From: Arsenicibacter sp965247375
GTDB lineage: Bacteria > Bacteroidota > Bacteroidia > Cytophagales > Spirosomataceae
Direction of reading: 5' to 3'
Length of the DNA: 64,000 nt
Assembly (NCBI GenBank): GCA_965247375.1
Contig: CBDFHU010000161.1
Location: 62,001 to 126,000 of the forward strand
A model generated the notes under the pieces. That model was not told the DNA's origin, made no database searches, and saw only the letters and a list, made by a program, of their open reading frames with translations. The translations under genes were made by a program, and so were the position numbers. Shown in pieces: positions 16,505-26,961 of this stretch (positions are counted from its first letter, which is position 1; each line of letters opens with the position of its first letter).

Positions 16505-16660
16505 AGAAACAGTTTTGATGAATAGGTACTCCGGTAAAAATACAAAAGGGATTTCAAATGATTGTTGTTATACCAATGATGATTTGGCAAATCCCTGTAA
16601 TTAACAAATTTATCCTTTGTTTATACTTATTTTCTCCCAGGCTGGTTAATAGCGTACAAT

Positions 16661-16701
16661 AACCGCAAAAGCCCGGACAAATTGCCCGGGCTTTTGCGGT
16701 T
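16661..16701 (-). terminator. Strong hairpin terminator of the NHL giant gene
   Basis: Perfect 16-bp arms AACCGCAAAAGCCCGG / CCGGGCTTTTGCGGTT around a 9-nt loop. It lies 45 bp beyond the stop of the 16746-22382 gene. Confidence 0.8.
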
Positions 16702-16745
16702 TAGACCTACTGACTATTTTGTACAGGCTGTTGGCCGGATCACCT

Positions 16746-19700
16746 TTACTGACAGGCGGTACCGGTTACAATCACCGTACGCCGGTCCTGACTTTGCCCG
16801 CCGCACGGATTCGTATAGTACGCCGTGTAGGTATACATACCCGGCTTCGTAATTGTTGCCGTCGTCGCAAACGGGTAGGTACCCCCTACCCGGTAAACCG
16901 TGCTGAACACATACCCGCCCGGACCCGTGATCTCAAAGCGGTCGCCGATACCCGTGCCGGTGATCTTCACCGAACAGGCCCCTGCACCCAGTTGCCCCGA
17001 AACCACCGCCTGTGTCGCCTGTGCCGTCAGTACGCTGTTGACAATGACTGCCACACCCGTTACGGCCGTACAGCCGGACGTATTGGTTACCGTTACTGAA
17101 TACACGTCAGTGGCGGTTGGTGTCAGCGCGAGGACGGCACTGGTGGCACCCGTTGACCAAAGGTATTGGCCGCCACCCGTCGCCGTCAGCGTTGTTGACT
17201 GACCGGCGCAAAGCGTCAGATTACCGCTGATCGCCGCCGTTACTGCCGGATTGACGCTCACCGTTACCGAAGTTGCCGACCAGCAAGCTGATCCGTTGCT
17301 CACGGTTACGGAATACGCCGTGGTACTCACCGGCGAAACCACAATGGCCGCCGCGTTTTCCCCCGTCGACCACCGGTAGCTGCTGCCGCCCGAGGCCGTC
17401 AGTTGTGTCGACGTGCCCGCACAGATCGTCAGATTGCCGCTTACCGTCGCGGTCACTGCCGGATTTACACTTACCGTTACTGAGGTCACGGACTCGCAAC
17501 CTGTTGCATTGGTCACCGTCACGGAATACGCCGTGGTGCTCACCGGAGCCGCTACGATGGACGCACTTGTGCTGCCCGTCGACCATTGGTAGTTCGTTCC
17601 CTGACCGCCGCCCGCATCTGAAGCAGTAAGCGTCGTGCTGCCGGCCGTACAGAGGGTCAGCCCGCCGCTGATCGCTGCCGTCACCGCCGGATTGACCACT
17701 ACCGTCACAGCTGTAGCCGACTGACAACCCGAAGCGTTGGTGACCGTCACCGAGTAGGCCGTTGTGCTGGCCGGTGACACGACAATCGCCGACAGGCTTG
17801 CTCCCGTCGACCAGTTGTAGCTCACTCCGCCCGAAGCGGTCAGCGTCGTACTCTGCCCCGGACAGAGCGTCAGCGTTCCGCCGATGGTGGCCGTCGCCGC
17901 CGGATTGACCGTTACCGTTACGCTGGTTGTCGAATACCCGCCGAATGCATCGGCAATGGTGACCGAATACGCCGTCGTACTGACCGGCGAAACGACAATG
18001 GCGGTTGTGCTTTCGCCCGTCGACCAGTAGTAAGTCACATTTGACCGGTTAACCATATCAATGGCGGTCAGCGTGGTACTGCTACCGGCACAAACCGACA
18101 GGTTACCGCCGATCTGAGCCGTCACGGCCGGTATGACCGTTATGGCGGCACTCGTCTCAGAAACGCACCCTGAGGCGTTGGCCACTGTGACTGAATACGC
18201 TGTGGTACTGACCGGACTGACCGTAATGGCGGATGTACTTTGTCCTGAACTCCAGGTAAAGGCCGTACCGCCCGAAACCGCCAGAGTTGTGCTCATACCC
18301 ACTGAAATCGTTTGCGAAGCGGGCACAATCGTCAGTGACGGCGGCCCGCTGATCAGTGTTTCATTAGTAGCTGTTGTACAACCGTTCGGCATCGTGACGA
18401 CTACGTTATAGGTACCGGTTTCGGTTGGCGTATAGGTCAGTTTGGCCGCGCCGGATTCCCATTTCTGCACCCGGTTATTATAGCCATCAGCAATATACAT
18501 GGCACCGGCAGCATCCAGCACAACACTGGAAGGACCGCTTAGCCGGTTTGCCTCAGTACCGGCAGTACCATCACCGGCAACCGTAATTCCGCTGGTTTCG
18601 CCCGGAAGCCATTTCTGAATCCGGCTATTGCCCTGATCGGCTATATACAGGGCACCGGCCGCATCGATATACACTCCGGCCGGGTAATCAAGCTGACCGG
18701 CTGATGCTCCGGGGTTACCATATTTACCGGCTACAAGAGTACCGCTGGTAGCACCGGCGGCCCATTTAACCACGCGGTTATTTCCGGCATCAGCTATATA
18801 CATAGTTCCCGCCGCATCGACAAAAACCCCCGCAGGGGAGCTTAATTCTCCGTTTGCCCCGGCGACCGTAATACCCTCAGTCGCACCGGGTAACCACTTC
18901 AGCACTTTATGATTATCCTGATCCGCTACATAAAGTATTCCGGCCGCATCAACAAAGATCCCGGATGGTAACCCCAACTCGCCGTGGTCACCTCCACCGG
19001 CCACTGTAATTCCGTTTGTTGCACCCGGCAGCCATTTCTGCACCCGATAGTTCAGCGCATCTGCGACGTATAACACCCCCTCAGTATCAACAAATACTCC
19101 GGTCGGTCCCCAAAGATCTTCAGCTGCATTACTACCGTCAGGTCCACCCGTACCCGCCACAAGTATTCCGCTTGTCGCGCCCGGTAACCACTTCATAACC
19201 CGGTTATTTGTAAAGTCTGCTACATAAATTGCGCCGGCAGCATCCCGGCAAAGTCCGGCCGCATAATTAAACCGGTCAGGACCACTGTCAGCTCCTCCGT
19301 CAGGATCACCGGCAACGGTAGTGCCGGCAGTAACTGCATATGCACTTGTGGTATGTACCAACGTTGTTCCTTTATACCAGTCAGCCTGACTGATCAGCTG
19401 ACTGCTGCTCAATGTTAAACTCGCTAAACCGACACAACTCGCCGCGCCGGTATTCGTCAGGCTGACTACCGGTGTGTTACACGGTGTGACGCTGATCGTG
19501 GCCGTTGCCGTTCCGGAACAGGCTCCTGAGGTGCCGGTTACCGAATAGGTCGCCGTACCGACCGCAGGCGTAACCACCAGTGAGGTACCGGTTGAGTTAT
19601 CTGACCACTTATACGATGCGGTCCCATACGCTGTCAGAGACACAGACTGTCCTTCAGTAATGGTTCTGGAAGCCGGTGCAATACTCACAGTAGGCGCTGC

Positions 19701-22382
19701 ACCGACTGTCAGGCTGGTAGTCGTGGCCGTACAACCGGATGTAGTTGTTACTCGTGCCGTATAGCTACCCGAAGCCTGCGGTACATAAACCGGATTGATG
19801 GTTACCGGACGCCACTTCTGCACACGGTTGTTTCCGAAATCTGCGACGTACACCCAGCCATTGGCATCAACAAAGACATGAACCGGTGAATTAAAACCGT
19901 AGGCATCGGTATTATACCCATTACCACCGGCTACGGTTGTTCCGCTGGTAGCACCGGCAGCCCATTTCTGCACCCGCTGATTGGTCATATCGGCTACGTA
20001 AACCGCATCAGCGGCATCCACGTATACACCGCGCGGGCTGTATAGTTGCGTAGAAGCCGGGCCGCCCCCGTTTCCACCGGCAACGACCGTACCACTGGTC
20101 GCCCCCGGGGCCCACTTGACCACCCGGTTATTGGCCGCATCGCTCACAAAAATGGCACCGGCCGCATTCAGATAGAGACCAATCGGGTTGTTCAGTTGAT
20201 TCAGTGCATTGCCTTTACCATTACCACCGGCAACGACCGTTCCGCTGGTGGCACCGGGTGCCCATTTGACTACCCGGTAATTATTGAAATCAGTAATATA
20301 AATATTACCCGCCGCATCAACATACAACCCTTCGGGTCCATTCAATTGGTTGGTACCGCTTCCGGCATTATTCCCACCGGCAACGACCGTACCGCTGGTG
20401 GCGCCGGGCGCCCATTTCATAATACGGTGATTATCGCGGTCGCCGACATAGACCGCACCGGCAGCGTCGACAAATACCAGATTAGGCTTATTCAGTTGAT
20501 TGGCAGCATCCCCCGGCCCGTTTCCGCCGGCAACGACCGTTCCGGTAATCGCGCCGGGTGCCCACCTCATAATCCGGTGATTGTTAAAATCCGCAACATA
20601 TACCGCACCGGCCGCATCCACAAAAACGCCTTCGGCTAAATCCAGCTGGTTCAAACCACTGCCCTGTCCGTTTCCACCGGCAGCAGTCACAGCCGTAAAC
20701 GCGTAACCTGAGCTCACTAGTGTGGTCCCTCTATACCAGCTTATCCGTAATGGTGACTGATCACTGCTCACCGATAAACTCGCTACACCAACACAATTTG
20801 CAGCTCCGGTATTAGTAAGATCAACGACCGGTGTCACACACGGCGGTCCAACCACGGTAATACTGTTCACCGCGATACACCCGCCGGACAGCCCGGTTAC
20901 CGAGTAAACACCTGGCGTATTGACCGAAACCGAGGTGGTGGTTTCGCCTGTGCTCCAGATATAGCTGTCGGCCCCGGCGGCCGTCAGGGTAGTCCGTTGG
21001 TCAGGAGTTACGGTTAAGGCGGGACTCGCCGAGATACTGACCGAAAAAGAGGAGGTTACCGTAATGCTGTTGCTCAGGGCAGTGCATCCGTTTGTTCCCG
21101 TAATCAGTGCCGTGTATGTGCCGGAAGCGGTTGGCATATACAATACATTGGATGAGAGCCACTTCTGGATACGGTGATTCCCGAAATCGGCTACGTAAAC
21201 GGAGCTTGCTCCGTCGACATACACGGCAATCGGTGTGTTAAAATAAGCACCACCCTCCAAATTAACGCCATACCCACCGGCAACCGTGGTCCCGCTGGTT
21301 GTTCCGGATGCCCACTTCTGTACCCGCTGGTTAGTTGCTTCGGCTATATATAGATCCCCCTGGTTGTTGATAAACAACCCGCGCGGACCGTAAAGCTGAT
21401 TAGCGGCGTTTCCGGCACCATTACCACCGGCAACGACCGTCCCGCTGGTAGCACCCGCTGCCCATTTCATCACCCGGTTCAACCCGCCATCGGCCACGTA
21501 CACGGCACCGGAAGCATCAACGGTCATACCCGACACAAACGAAAACTGATTCAGGCCGGTACCTTGTCCGTTCCCACCCGCTACGACTGTCCCGCTGGTA
21601 GCCCCCGCTGCCCATTTCATCACCCTGTAGTTATTTCCGTCAGCGACATACACAGCACCGGTGCCGTCGACATAAAGCGCGCCGGGTGCATTTAACTGGT
21701 TTGTCGACGGGCCACCAAAACCTGTACCAGCTACCATTGTACCACTGGTCGCGCCGGCCGCCCATTTCATGACACGGGCAGTCGCACTAGAGGAGACATA
21801 AACGGCCCCGCCGGCATCCACAAAAAGACCGGTAGGATTGGAAAGCTGATTATTGGCTGTTCCCTGGCCATTGCCACCCGCTACTGTAATGCCTTCGGTC
21901 GCCCCAGGAAGCCATTTCTGCACCCGGTGGTTACCGTAATCGGCCACATAAATTGCCCCGGTACCATCAACAAATACACCCTGTGGTAAATTCAGCTGAT
22001 TCAGTGCGTTTCCTGATCCATTACCGCCCGCCACTGTACTGCCGGTAACGACTGACTGCGCATTGGCACTGGCGATCAGCGTTCCTGACCTGAACCAATC
22101 TATCCGGGATATGGTCTGGCTGCTGCTGGCCGACAAACTGGCGGCTCCCACGCAATTGGCAGCACCGGTATTCGTGATTGCCGCATCCGGTAAGGTGCAG
22201 GGGGCCTGCGCATAAGCTCCCGTCCCGAAAAGCAAAACCGCCAGCACCCGGATGCTGACGGCCAGCCATAAACGTTGCTTACATAAAGCCGGTTGGTGAC
22301 TTGCACGCCAACTGAAATAAACGTGTCTCCAAAACGCCGGAAGAATACCCGTACACCAGGAGCGTAACAGTAAAAAGTCCAT
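16746..22382 (-). CDS. Giant secreted protein with three NHL propellers and tandem Ig-like domains
   Basis: 1878 residues from the ATG at 22382; a TTG at 22430 would overlap the promoter. The signal peptide is unusually long, with its hydrophobic core (SIRVLAVLLFGTGAYAQ) near residues 44-60. Three modules follow, each opening with a TNTGAANCVG-type Ig-like half, a six-blade NHL propeller (blades ending ..N(H/N/Y)R(V/I)xKW), and closing with the rest of the Ig-like domain (YxPxxSGTYTxxxxxxxGC). Then come about seven Ig-like repeats (WSTG...SVTVTNASGC) and a unique end domain. It has no recognised type IX sorting domain. It is probably surface-exposed; the ligand is unknown. Four 21-bp-phased CCTGCCAA repeats lie just upstream of its promoter. 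Confidence 0.85.
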   Translation of the reverse strand: MDFLLLRSWCTGILPAFWRHVYFSWRASHQPALCKQRLWLAVSIRVLAVLLFGTGAYAQAPCTLPDAAITNTGAANCVGAASLSASSSQTISRIDWFRSGTLIASANAQSVVTGSTVAGGNGSGNALNQLNLPQGVFVDGTGAIYVADYGNHRVQKWLPGATEGITVAGGNGQGTANNQLSNPTGLFVDAGGAVYVSSSATARVMKWAAGATSGTMVAGTGFGGPSTNQLNAPGALYVDGTGAVYVADGNNYRVMKWAAGATSGTVVAGGNGQGTGLNQFSFVSGMTVDASGAVYVADGGLNRVMKWAAGATSGTVVAGGNGAGNAANQLYGPRGLFINNQGDLYIAEATNQRVQKWASGTTSGTTVAGGYGVNLEGGAYFNTPIAVYVDGASSVYVADFGNHRIQKWLSSNVLYMPTASGTYTALITGTNGCTALSNSITVTSSFSVSISASPALTVTPDQRTTLTAAGADSYIWSTGETTTSVSVNTPGVYSVTGLSGGCIAVNSITVVGPPCVTPVVDLTNTGAANCVGVASLSVSSDQSPLRISWYRGTTLVSSGYAFTAVTAAGGNGQGSGLNQLDLAEGVFVDAAGAVYVADFNNHRIMRWAPGAITGTVVAGGNGPGDAANQLNKPNLVFVDAAGAVYVGDRDNHRIMKWAPGATSGTVVAGGNNAGSGTNQLNGPEGLYVDAAGNIYITDFNNYRVVKWAPGATSGTVVAGGNGKGNALNQLNNPIGLYLNAAGAIFVSDAANNRVVKWAPGATSGTVVAGGNGGGPASTQLYSPRGVYVDAADAVYVADMTNQRVQKWAAGATSGTTVAGGNGYNTDAYGFNSPVHVFVDANGWVYVADFGNNRVQKWRPVTINPVYVPQASGSYTARVTTTSGCTATTTSLTVGAAPTVSIAPASRTITEGQSVSLTAYGTASYKWSDNSTGTSLVVTPAVGTATYSVTGTSGACSGTATATISVTPCNTPVVSLTNTGAASCVGLASLTLSSSQLISQADWYKGTTLVHTTSAYAVTAGTTVAGDPDGGADSGPDRFNYAAGLCRDAAGAIYVADFTNNRVMKWLPGATSGILVAGTGGPDGSNAAEDLWGPTGVFVDTEGVLYVADALNYRVQKWLPGATNGITVAGGGDHGELGLPSGIFVDAAGILYVADQDNHKVLKWLPGATEGITVAGANGELSSPAGVFVDAAGTMYIADAGNNRVVKWAAGATSGTLVAGKYGNPGASAGQLDYPAGVYIDAAGALYIADQGNSRIQKWLPGETSGITVAGDGTAGTEANRLSGPSSVVLDAAGAMYIADGYNNRVQKWESGAAKLTYTPTETGTYNVVVTMPNGCTTATNETLISGPPSLTIVPASQTISVGMSTTLAVSGGTAFTWSSGQSTSAITVSPVSTTAYSVTVANASGCVSETSAAITVIPAVTAQIGGNLSVCAGSSTTLTAIDMVNRSNVTYYWSTGESTTAIVVSPVSTTAYSVTIADAFGGYSTTSVTVTVNPAATATIGGTLTLCPGQSTTLTASGGVSYNWSTGASLSAIVVSPASTTAYSVTVTNASGCQSATAVTVVVNPAVTAAISGGLTLCTAGSTTLTASDAGGGQGTNYQWSTGSTSASIVAAPVSTTAYSVTVTNATGCESVTSVTVSVNPAVTATVSGNLTICAGTSTQLTASGGSSYRWSTGENAAAIVVSPVSTTAYSVTVSNGSACWSATSVTVSVNPAVTAAISGNLTLCAGQSTTLTATGGGQYLWSTGATSAVLALTPTATDVYSVTVTNTSGCTAVTGVAVIVNSVLTAQATQAVVSGQLGAGACSVKITGTGIGDRFEITGPGGYVFSTVYRVGGTYPFATTATITKPGMYTYTAYYTNPCGGQSQDRRTVIVTGTACQ

Positions 22383-22427
22383 ATATGGATCGTGAAATGA
22401 TTGGGGAAATACGTTTTTTGAGTCGCA

Positions 22428-22525
22428 CAAAGTACGTTCTCACTATAGTTTAAATCCTGCCAATCAATACCCGATGCCTGCCAATGATGGCTGAATCCTG
22501 CCAATCAATACCCGAATCCTGCCAA
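22428..22525 (-). promoter_or_regulatory. Four phased CCTGCCAA direct repeats and -7 element upstream of the NHL gene
   Basis: CCTGCCAA (plus-strand reading) occurs at 22456, 22477, 22497 and 22518, spacings 21, 20 and 21 bp, i.e. on one face of the helix. A -7-like GTACTTTG (minus strand, about 22428-22435) follows, so the repeats occupy roughly -35 to -105. Two identical repeats with 21-bp spacing occur upstream of the sigma factor gene. The 21-bp period resembles LytTR-type operators (inference). Confidence 0.6.
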
Positions 22526-22550
22526 AATCAGTTATCCGGCAGGATTCGGG
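22511..22550. repeat. Inverted repeat overlapping the last CCTGCCAA unit
   Basis: CCCGAATCCTGCC (22511-22523) and GGCAGGATTCGGG (22538-22550) are perfect 13-bp complements. It forms a hairpin or an inverted operator unit at the far end of the repeat array. Confidence 0.7.
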
Positions 22551-22621
22551 CCTGTTTCGCCAACAAGTACCCTCTTTTTACCCATAATTGACTTCGTTGT
22601 AAACACTGATCTCCACTGTAT

Positions 22622-22690
22622 TCACAAATAGTACCCGGTTGCAATCACCGTACGCTGGTCCTGACTTTGCCCGCCGCACAGATTTGGTGT
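22622..22690 (-). pseudogene. Relic of the 3' end of an NHL-type giant gene
   Basis: On the minus strand this stretch reads N-L-C-G-G-Q-S-Q-D-Q-R-T-V-I-A-T-G-Y-Y-L then stop. That parallels NPCGGQSQDRRTVIVTGTAC at the very end of the 16746-22382 protein. The nucleotide match (22631-22685 against 16755-16811) is about 85% by eye. No open frame leads into it, so it is a remnant of a duplicated or deleted paralogue. The rest of 22551-22621 and 22691-22892 shows no gene; 22724-22745 has a small CCGGAC/GTCCGG hairpin. Confidence 0.7.
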
Positions 22691-22892
22691 ACCTGCCGGT
22701 GTCCGCCCCGCCGGCTTCATCAGGTAACCGGACGGGCGTCCGGCGGAGCAGACCGGCAACGTGCTGCCGCCGGCAAGGCTAATCTATTTCTACCCAGCCC
22801 CCTTTTGTGGTGTCGCTAAAATCGTGCATATTTAGCCAGGCATCTGATCTGAAAAGCCTTTCTTTCCTTCTCCCGAAAAAGCACTCATATAC

Positions 22893-23384
22893 ATGCAAGT
22901 ATCTCAAAAAGTCCCGGCCAACCACTTAACACTCGACGAACTAGACTACGCTATCCTTGAACAACTACAACAGGACGGCCGCCGGTCATTCACCGACATG
23001 GCCGAACACCTGGGCGTTTCGGTTAGCACGATCCGTACGCGGGCCAGTAAACTGATTGACGATAAAACCATTCAGGTTGTCGGCCGCGTAAACACGGAAC
23101 GCGTTGGCTTTCACGCCTATGCACATATTAAAATTTCGATCCGGCCGGCCAAGCTCATCGAATCTGTGGCAGCTCAGTTGCAGGAGTACCGCGAAGTGAG
23201 TTTTCTGGCCCTGACTTCGGGCGATTTCGACCTTCAGGTCGATGTAATGTGCCGCGACAACAACCACCTGCTCGAAATTATTAACGACCGGATTCTGCGC
23301 ATTGAAGGTGTCCATCAAACTAAAACCGATATGTATCTGAAGATTCTGAAATATGCACAGCCGGATCTGAACCTCCTCTTCTGA
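22893..23384 (+). CDS. Lrp/AsnC-family transcriptional regulator
   Basis: 163 residues. The N-terminal winged HTH (LDELDYAILEQLQQDGRRSFTDMAEHLGVS with recognition helix VSTIRTRASKLID) is followed by a C-terminal RAM effector domain (AYAHIKISIRPAKLIESVAAQL, VSFLALTSGDFDLQVDVMC). Such proteins sense amino acids or related metabolites and act as octamers; the ligand is unknown. It stands alone between the NHL gene (divergent) and the tricorn homologue, so either could be a target. Confidence 0.93.
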   Translation: MQVSQKVPANHLTLDELDYAILEQLQQDGRRSFTDMAEHLGVSVSTIRTRASKLIDDKTIQVVGRVNTERVGFHAYAHIKISIRPAKLIESVAAQLQEYREVSFLALTSGDFDLQVDVMCRDNNHLLEIINDRILRIEGVHQTKTDMYLKILKYAQPDLNLLF

Positions 23385-23655
23385 CGTTACGGGGCACCGC
23401 CGTAAGCCCCATTTTATACGTCGTTTTTAAGATTTCTTATAATATTGCGTCTGTTTCAGCAAATTTTACAGAATACTATTCTTTTTTCTGCAAAATCGTA
23501 CGTAACTTAGTGTTCGAATTATACTTCATCAACAGACTTATTTCTTCTCCTATGCAAGAACGTGTGTGGACACGGTAAAATGACCGGCTATTTACATCAA
23601 TAGCCCCCGGCTCGCTTCAGATCGTCTTCGCTTAACTAACCAATACGTATTGTTC

Positions 23656-26600
23656 ATGTTTACCTTAAACCGACATCGGCTGCTGGCGTTTGTGTTGGCC
23701 TGTACTACCAACACCATCGGGTATGTTGCCAACGCACAGACAGCACCGAAATTCGCATTTGCTGAACCAGGCATTTCGCCGGACGGCACCGAAATCGCGT
23801 TTATTTCCGGAGGAGATATCTGGACCGTTCCGGCAGCCGGGGGCGATGCCCGTCTGTTGGTGGCGCATGCCGATTACGAGTCACGTCCCCTGTATTCGCC
23901 CGACGGTAAATACCTTGCCTTCAGCTCGACCCGCACCGGAAACGGGGACATTTACCTGCTCACACTTGAAACCGGTGAACTCCGCCGCCTAACCTACGAC
24001 GACGGTGCCGAGTCTCCGACGGCCTGGAGTCACGACAGCCGCATGGTGTATTTCCAGTCGACGACGAAAGACATTGCGGGTATGAACGACCTGTTCCGGG
24101 TCAATATTCAGGGTGGTACGCCGATGGCCGTCACCGCCGACCGGTACGCCAGTGAGTTTTTCGGAACCCCCTCTCCCGACGGCCGTCTGCTGGCCTTTTC
24201 GGCACGCGGTATCTCGGCCGCCCAATGGTGGCGCAAAGGCAACAGCCATATCGACCAGACCGAAATCTGGACCTGTCAGCTCAGCAGCAAAGACAGCAAG
24301 CCTGTTTATGAACAACTTACTGAAGGCGGCGCCAAAGAACTCTGGCCCCTCTGGAGTCAGGACGGGCAAAGTCTGTATTATGTATCCGACCGCAGCGGCC
24401 AGCAGAATCTCTGGACGAAACCGCTGAGCGGCAAACCTGTACAGCTCACCACGTTTAAGGACGGACGGGTGCTGTGGCCGTCCATCAGTCAGAACGGCAA
24501 AACCCTTGTTTTCGAACGGGATTTCCAGATCTGGGCCTATAATACTGCCACGAAACAGGCCGCGCCGGTCAGCATCAGACTGCGGGGTGCCGCCGCCGGT
24601 TCATCGGTCGACCACCTGAAACTCAGCAGCCAGTTCCGCGATCTGGCGGTATCGCCGGACGGCCGGAAAGTGGCATTTACGGCTCACGGTGAAGTATTTG
24701 CGGCTTCGGCCAAAGACGGCGGCGATGCCATGCAGGTAAGCAATACCCCGGCCGTTGAATCTCAGCTGGTCTGGACACCCAACAGCCGGTCACTCATATA
24801 CGCCAGTACCCGTTCGGGCGCAACCAACCTGTATCAGTACGATTTCAATACCCGGAAAGAAACCCGCCTGACCAATAGTGATCAGGATGACAGCGGGCCC
24901 GTTTTGTCGCCCGACGGCAAAGCCCTGGCCTTTGTCCGTAACGGACAGGAGCTGCGGGTGCTTGATCTGGCGACCAATAAAGACCGGATACTGTATAAAG
25001 GCTATCTGGGCCGTGCTCCCTTCAGTAGCTCGGGTTCGGTGGTCTGGTCGCCGGATGGCAAGTGGGTAGCCTTCGCGGTATACGGGGCAAAAACCTTCCG
25101 CAACGTATGGGTAGTACCGGCAGCCGGTGGCGACAGTAAACCCGTCAGCTTCATTGCCAATACATTCGGTGGTAATCTGAGCTGGAGTCCCGACGGCAAA
25201 TATATCCTGTTCGGCACCACCCAGCGGACCGAAACGGCCCAGCTGGCGCGGATTGATCTGGTACCGCGTACGCCCAAATTCCGGGAAGATCAGTTCCGCG
25301 ACCTGTTCAACGAAGAACTTCCGAAGACATTACGGCCGGCGACACCCGCCACCACAACACCGGCGGCCACAAATAAACCCGCCAAAGCCGATACCTTATT
25401 GGCTTCGACAACCGCTACGGCCAAAACGGCAGGCAGCAGCAGCACGACGATTGTATTTGATGATATTCGCCAGCGCCTGAGCCTCTTACCGGTCGGGGTT
25501 GACGTAGATGCACAGACCATCAGTAAGGACGGCAAAACCCTTTTGCTGGTCGCCACGGTCGGTGGTCGTCAGAACCTGTATACCTATTCACTCGATGAAA
25601 CAACCGGCGAACGTCCGGTAGCCCGTCAGCTGACGTCTACGCCTGGCTTCAAAAGCAGTGCACAGTTCAGCAGCGACGGAAAAGAGGTGTATTTTCTGGA
25701 GCAAGGCCGTATCCAGTCGGTTTCGCTGGAACGCCGCGAACCGAAAGCCATTGCCGTTAACGCCGAACTTGATGTTGATTTTTCAACCGAGAAGATGCAG
25801 GTATTCCAGCAAGCCTGGGATGTGCAGAACAAAGGATTTTACGATGCCGGTTTCCACGGTACCGACTGGCAGTCGGTTAAATCGCAGTATGAGCCGTTCA
25901 TAGCCGGTACCCGCACACCCGATGAATTACGGCGACTGCTGAATCTGATGGTTGGTGAACTGAACGCCTCTCATTCAGGCGTATCGTATCCGCAGGGAGC
26001 AGCAGAGCCAACCATCGGCCGTACGGGGCTGCGTTTCGACCGCGCCACCTACGAAAACACCGGAAAGCTCCTGATTACCGAAATCATTGCCCTGAGCCCT
26101 GCTGCACTCGCCAGCGGTCTGAAAACCGGTGATTATTTGCTGGCGATCGACGGAAAAACCATCAACGGACAGACGAATATTGACCAGTTGCTGAGTAATA
26201 AAATTAACCGGCGGGTCACCCTGACTGTCGCGTCGGCCGCTGAAGGCACCGCATCCAGAGAGATCAATATTCTGCCGGTTAACCTGGCCACCGAGAAAGG
26301 CTTGTTATACAAACAATGGGTACAGCAGCAGCGGGATTACGTCGACAAGGCCAGCAAAGGCCGGTTAGGGTACGTTCACATGCCCGATATGTCGGCCGAG
26401 TCGCTGAATCAGCTGTACATTGATCTGGATGCCGACAACCACGCCCGCGACGGGGTGATTGTGGATGTCCGGAACAACAACGGCGGGTTTGTGAATGCCT
26501 ACGCCATCGACGTGTTTGCCCGGAAAGGCTATATGACTATGACCTCACGCGGCCTGCCACCGGCTCCGGCCCGGACGCAACTGGGGCAGCGGGCGCTGGA

Positions 26601-26955
26601 GCGGCCGACAATTCTGCTGACGAACCAGCACTCGCTGTCGGATGCAGAAGACTTTACGGAAGGCTACCGGTCGCTGAAGCTGGGCAAAGTAGTGGGCGAA
26701 CCAACAGCCGGCTGGATTATTTTCACCTCGGCAGCTCAGCTGATTGACGGATCCAGCATACGGTTACCGTTCTCAAAAATTACCGATAACAGCGGCAAAA
26801 ATATGGAATTGGCACCACGACCCGTTGACATTCCCGTCAAACGGCCGGTTGGTGAAAGCTACACGGCACAGATCAAACAGCTCGATGTAGCCGTAAAGGA
26901 ATTGCTTAAACAAGTAGACGATGAACGGTCTACGAAGGCAATCAGTGGTAAATAG
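23656..26955 (+). CDS. Tricorn-type S41 peptidase with WD40/PD40 beta-propellers
   Basis: 1099 residues from the ATG at 23656 (a TTG two codons earlier is less likely), with signal peptide LLAFVLACTTNTIGYVANAQ, so it is exported to the periplasm. Domain order: a first PD40 propeller (GISPDGTEIAFISGGDIWTVP...), a second propeller (about 320-560), a Thr/Ala/Lys-rich linker (about 560-600), a tricorn core, a PDZ domain (about 790-880; GLKTGDYLLAIDGKTI) and an S41 protease domain with DGVIVDVRNNNGG and the nucleophile region NQHSLSDAEDF (Ser995-Asp996 aligned to the tricorn Ser-Asp). It probably degrades peptides. It is convergent with the sigma gene across a shared terminator. Confidence 0.92.
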   Translation: MFTLNRHRLLAFVLACTTNTIGYVANAQTAPKFAFAEPGISPDGTEIAFISGGDIWTVPAAGGDARLLVAHADYESRPLYSPDGKYLAFSSTRTGNGDIYLLTLETGELRRLTYDDGAESPTAWSHDSRMVYFQSTTKDIAGMNDLFRVNIQGGTPMAVTADRYASEFFGTPSPDGRLLAFSARGISAAQWWRKGNSHIDQTEIWTCQLSSKDSKPVYEQLTEGGAKELWPLWSQDGQSLYYVSDRSGQQNLWTKPLSGKPVQLTTFKDGRVLWPSISQNGKTLVFERDFQIWAYNTATKQAAPVSIRLRGAAAGSSVDHLKLSSQFRDLAVSPDGRKVAFTAHGEVFAASAKDGGDAMQVSNTPAVESQLVWTPNSRSLIYASTRSGATNLYQYDFNTRKETRLTNSDQDDSGPVLSPDGKALAFVRNGQELRVLDLATNKDRILYKGYLGRAPFSSSGSVVWSPDGKWVAFAVYGAKTFRNVWVVPAAGGDSKPVSFIANTFGGNLSWSPDGKYILFGTTQRTETAQLARIDLVPRTPKFREDQFRDLFNEELPKTLRPATPATTTPAATNKPAKADTLLASTTATAKTAGSSSTTIVFDDIRQRLSLLPVGVDVDAQTISKDGKTLLLVATVGGRQNLYTYSLDETTGERPVARQLTSTPGFKSSAQFSSDGKEVYFLEQGRIQSVSLERREPKAIAVNAELDVDFSTEKMQVFQQAWDVQNKGFYDAGFHGTDWQSVKSQYEPFIAGTRTPDELRRLLNLMVGELNASHSGVSYPQGAAEPTIGRTGLRFDRATYENTGKLLITEIIALSPAALASGLKTGDYLLAIDGKTINGQTNIDQLLSNKINRRVTLTVASAAEGTASREINILPVNLATEKGLLYKQWVQQQRDYVDKASKGRLGYVHMPDMSAESLNQLYIDLDADNHARDGVIVDVRNNNGGFVNAYAIDVFARKGYMTMTSRGLPPAPARTQLGQRALERPTILLTNQHSLSDAEDFTEGYRSLKLGKVVGEPTAGWIIFTSAAQLIDGSSIRLPFSKITDNSGKNMELAPRPVDIPVKRPVGESYTAQIKQLDVAVKELLKQVDDERSTKAISGK

Positions 26956-26961
26956 CTGATA

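Noticed and set aside
22430..22430. TTG as start of the NHL giant protein
   Set aside because: It overlaps the -7-like element; the ATG at 22382 keeps the signal peptide and leaves a leader.
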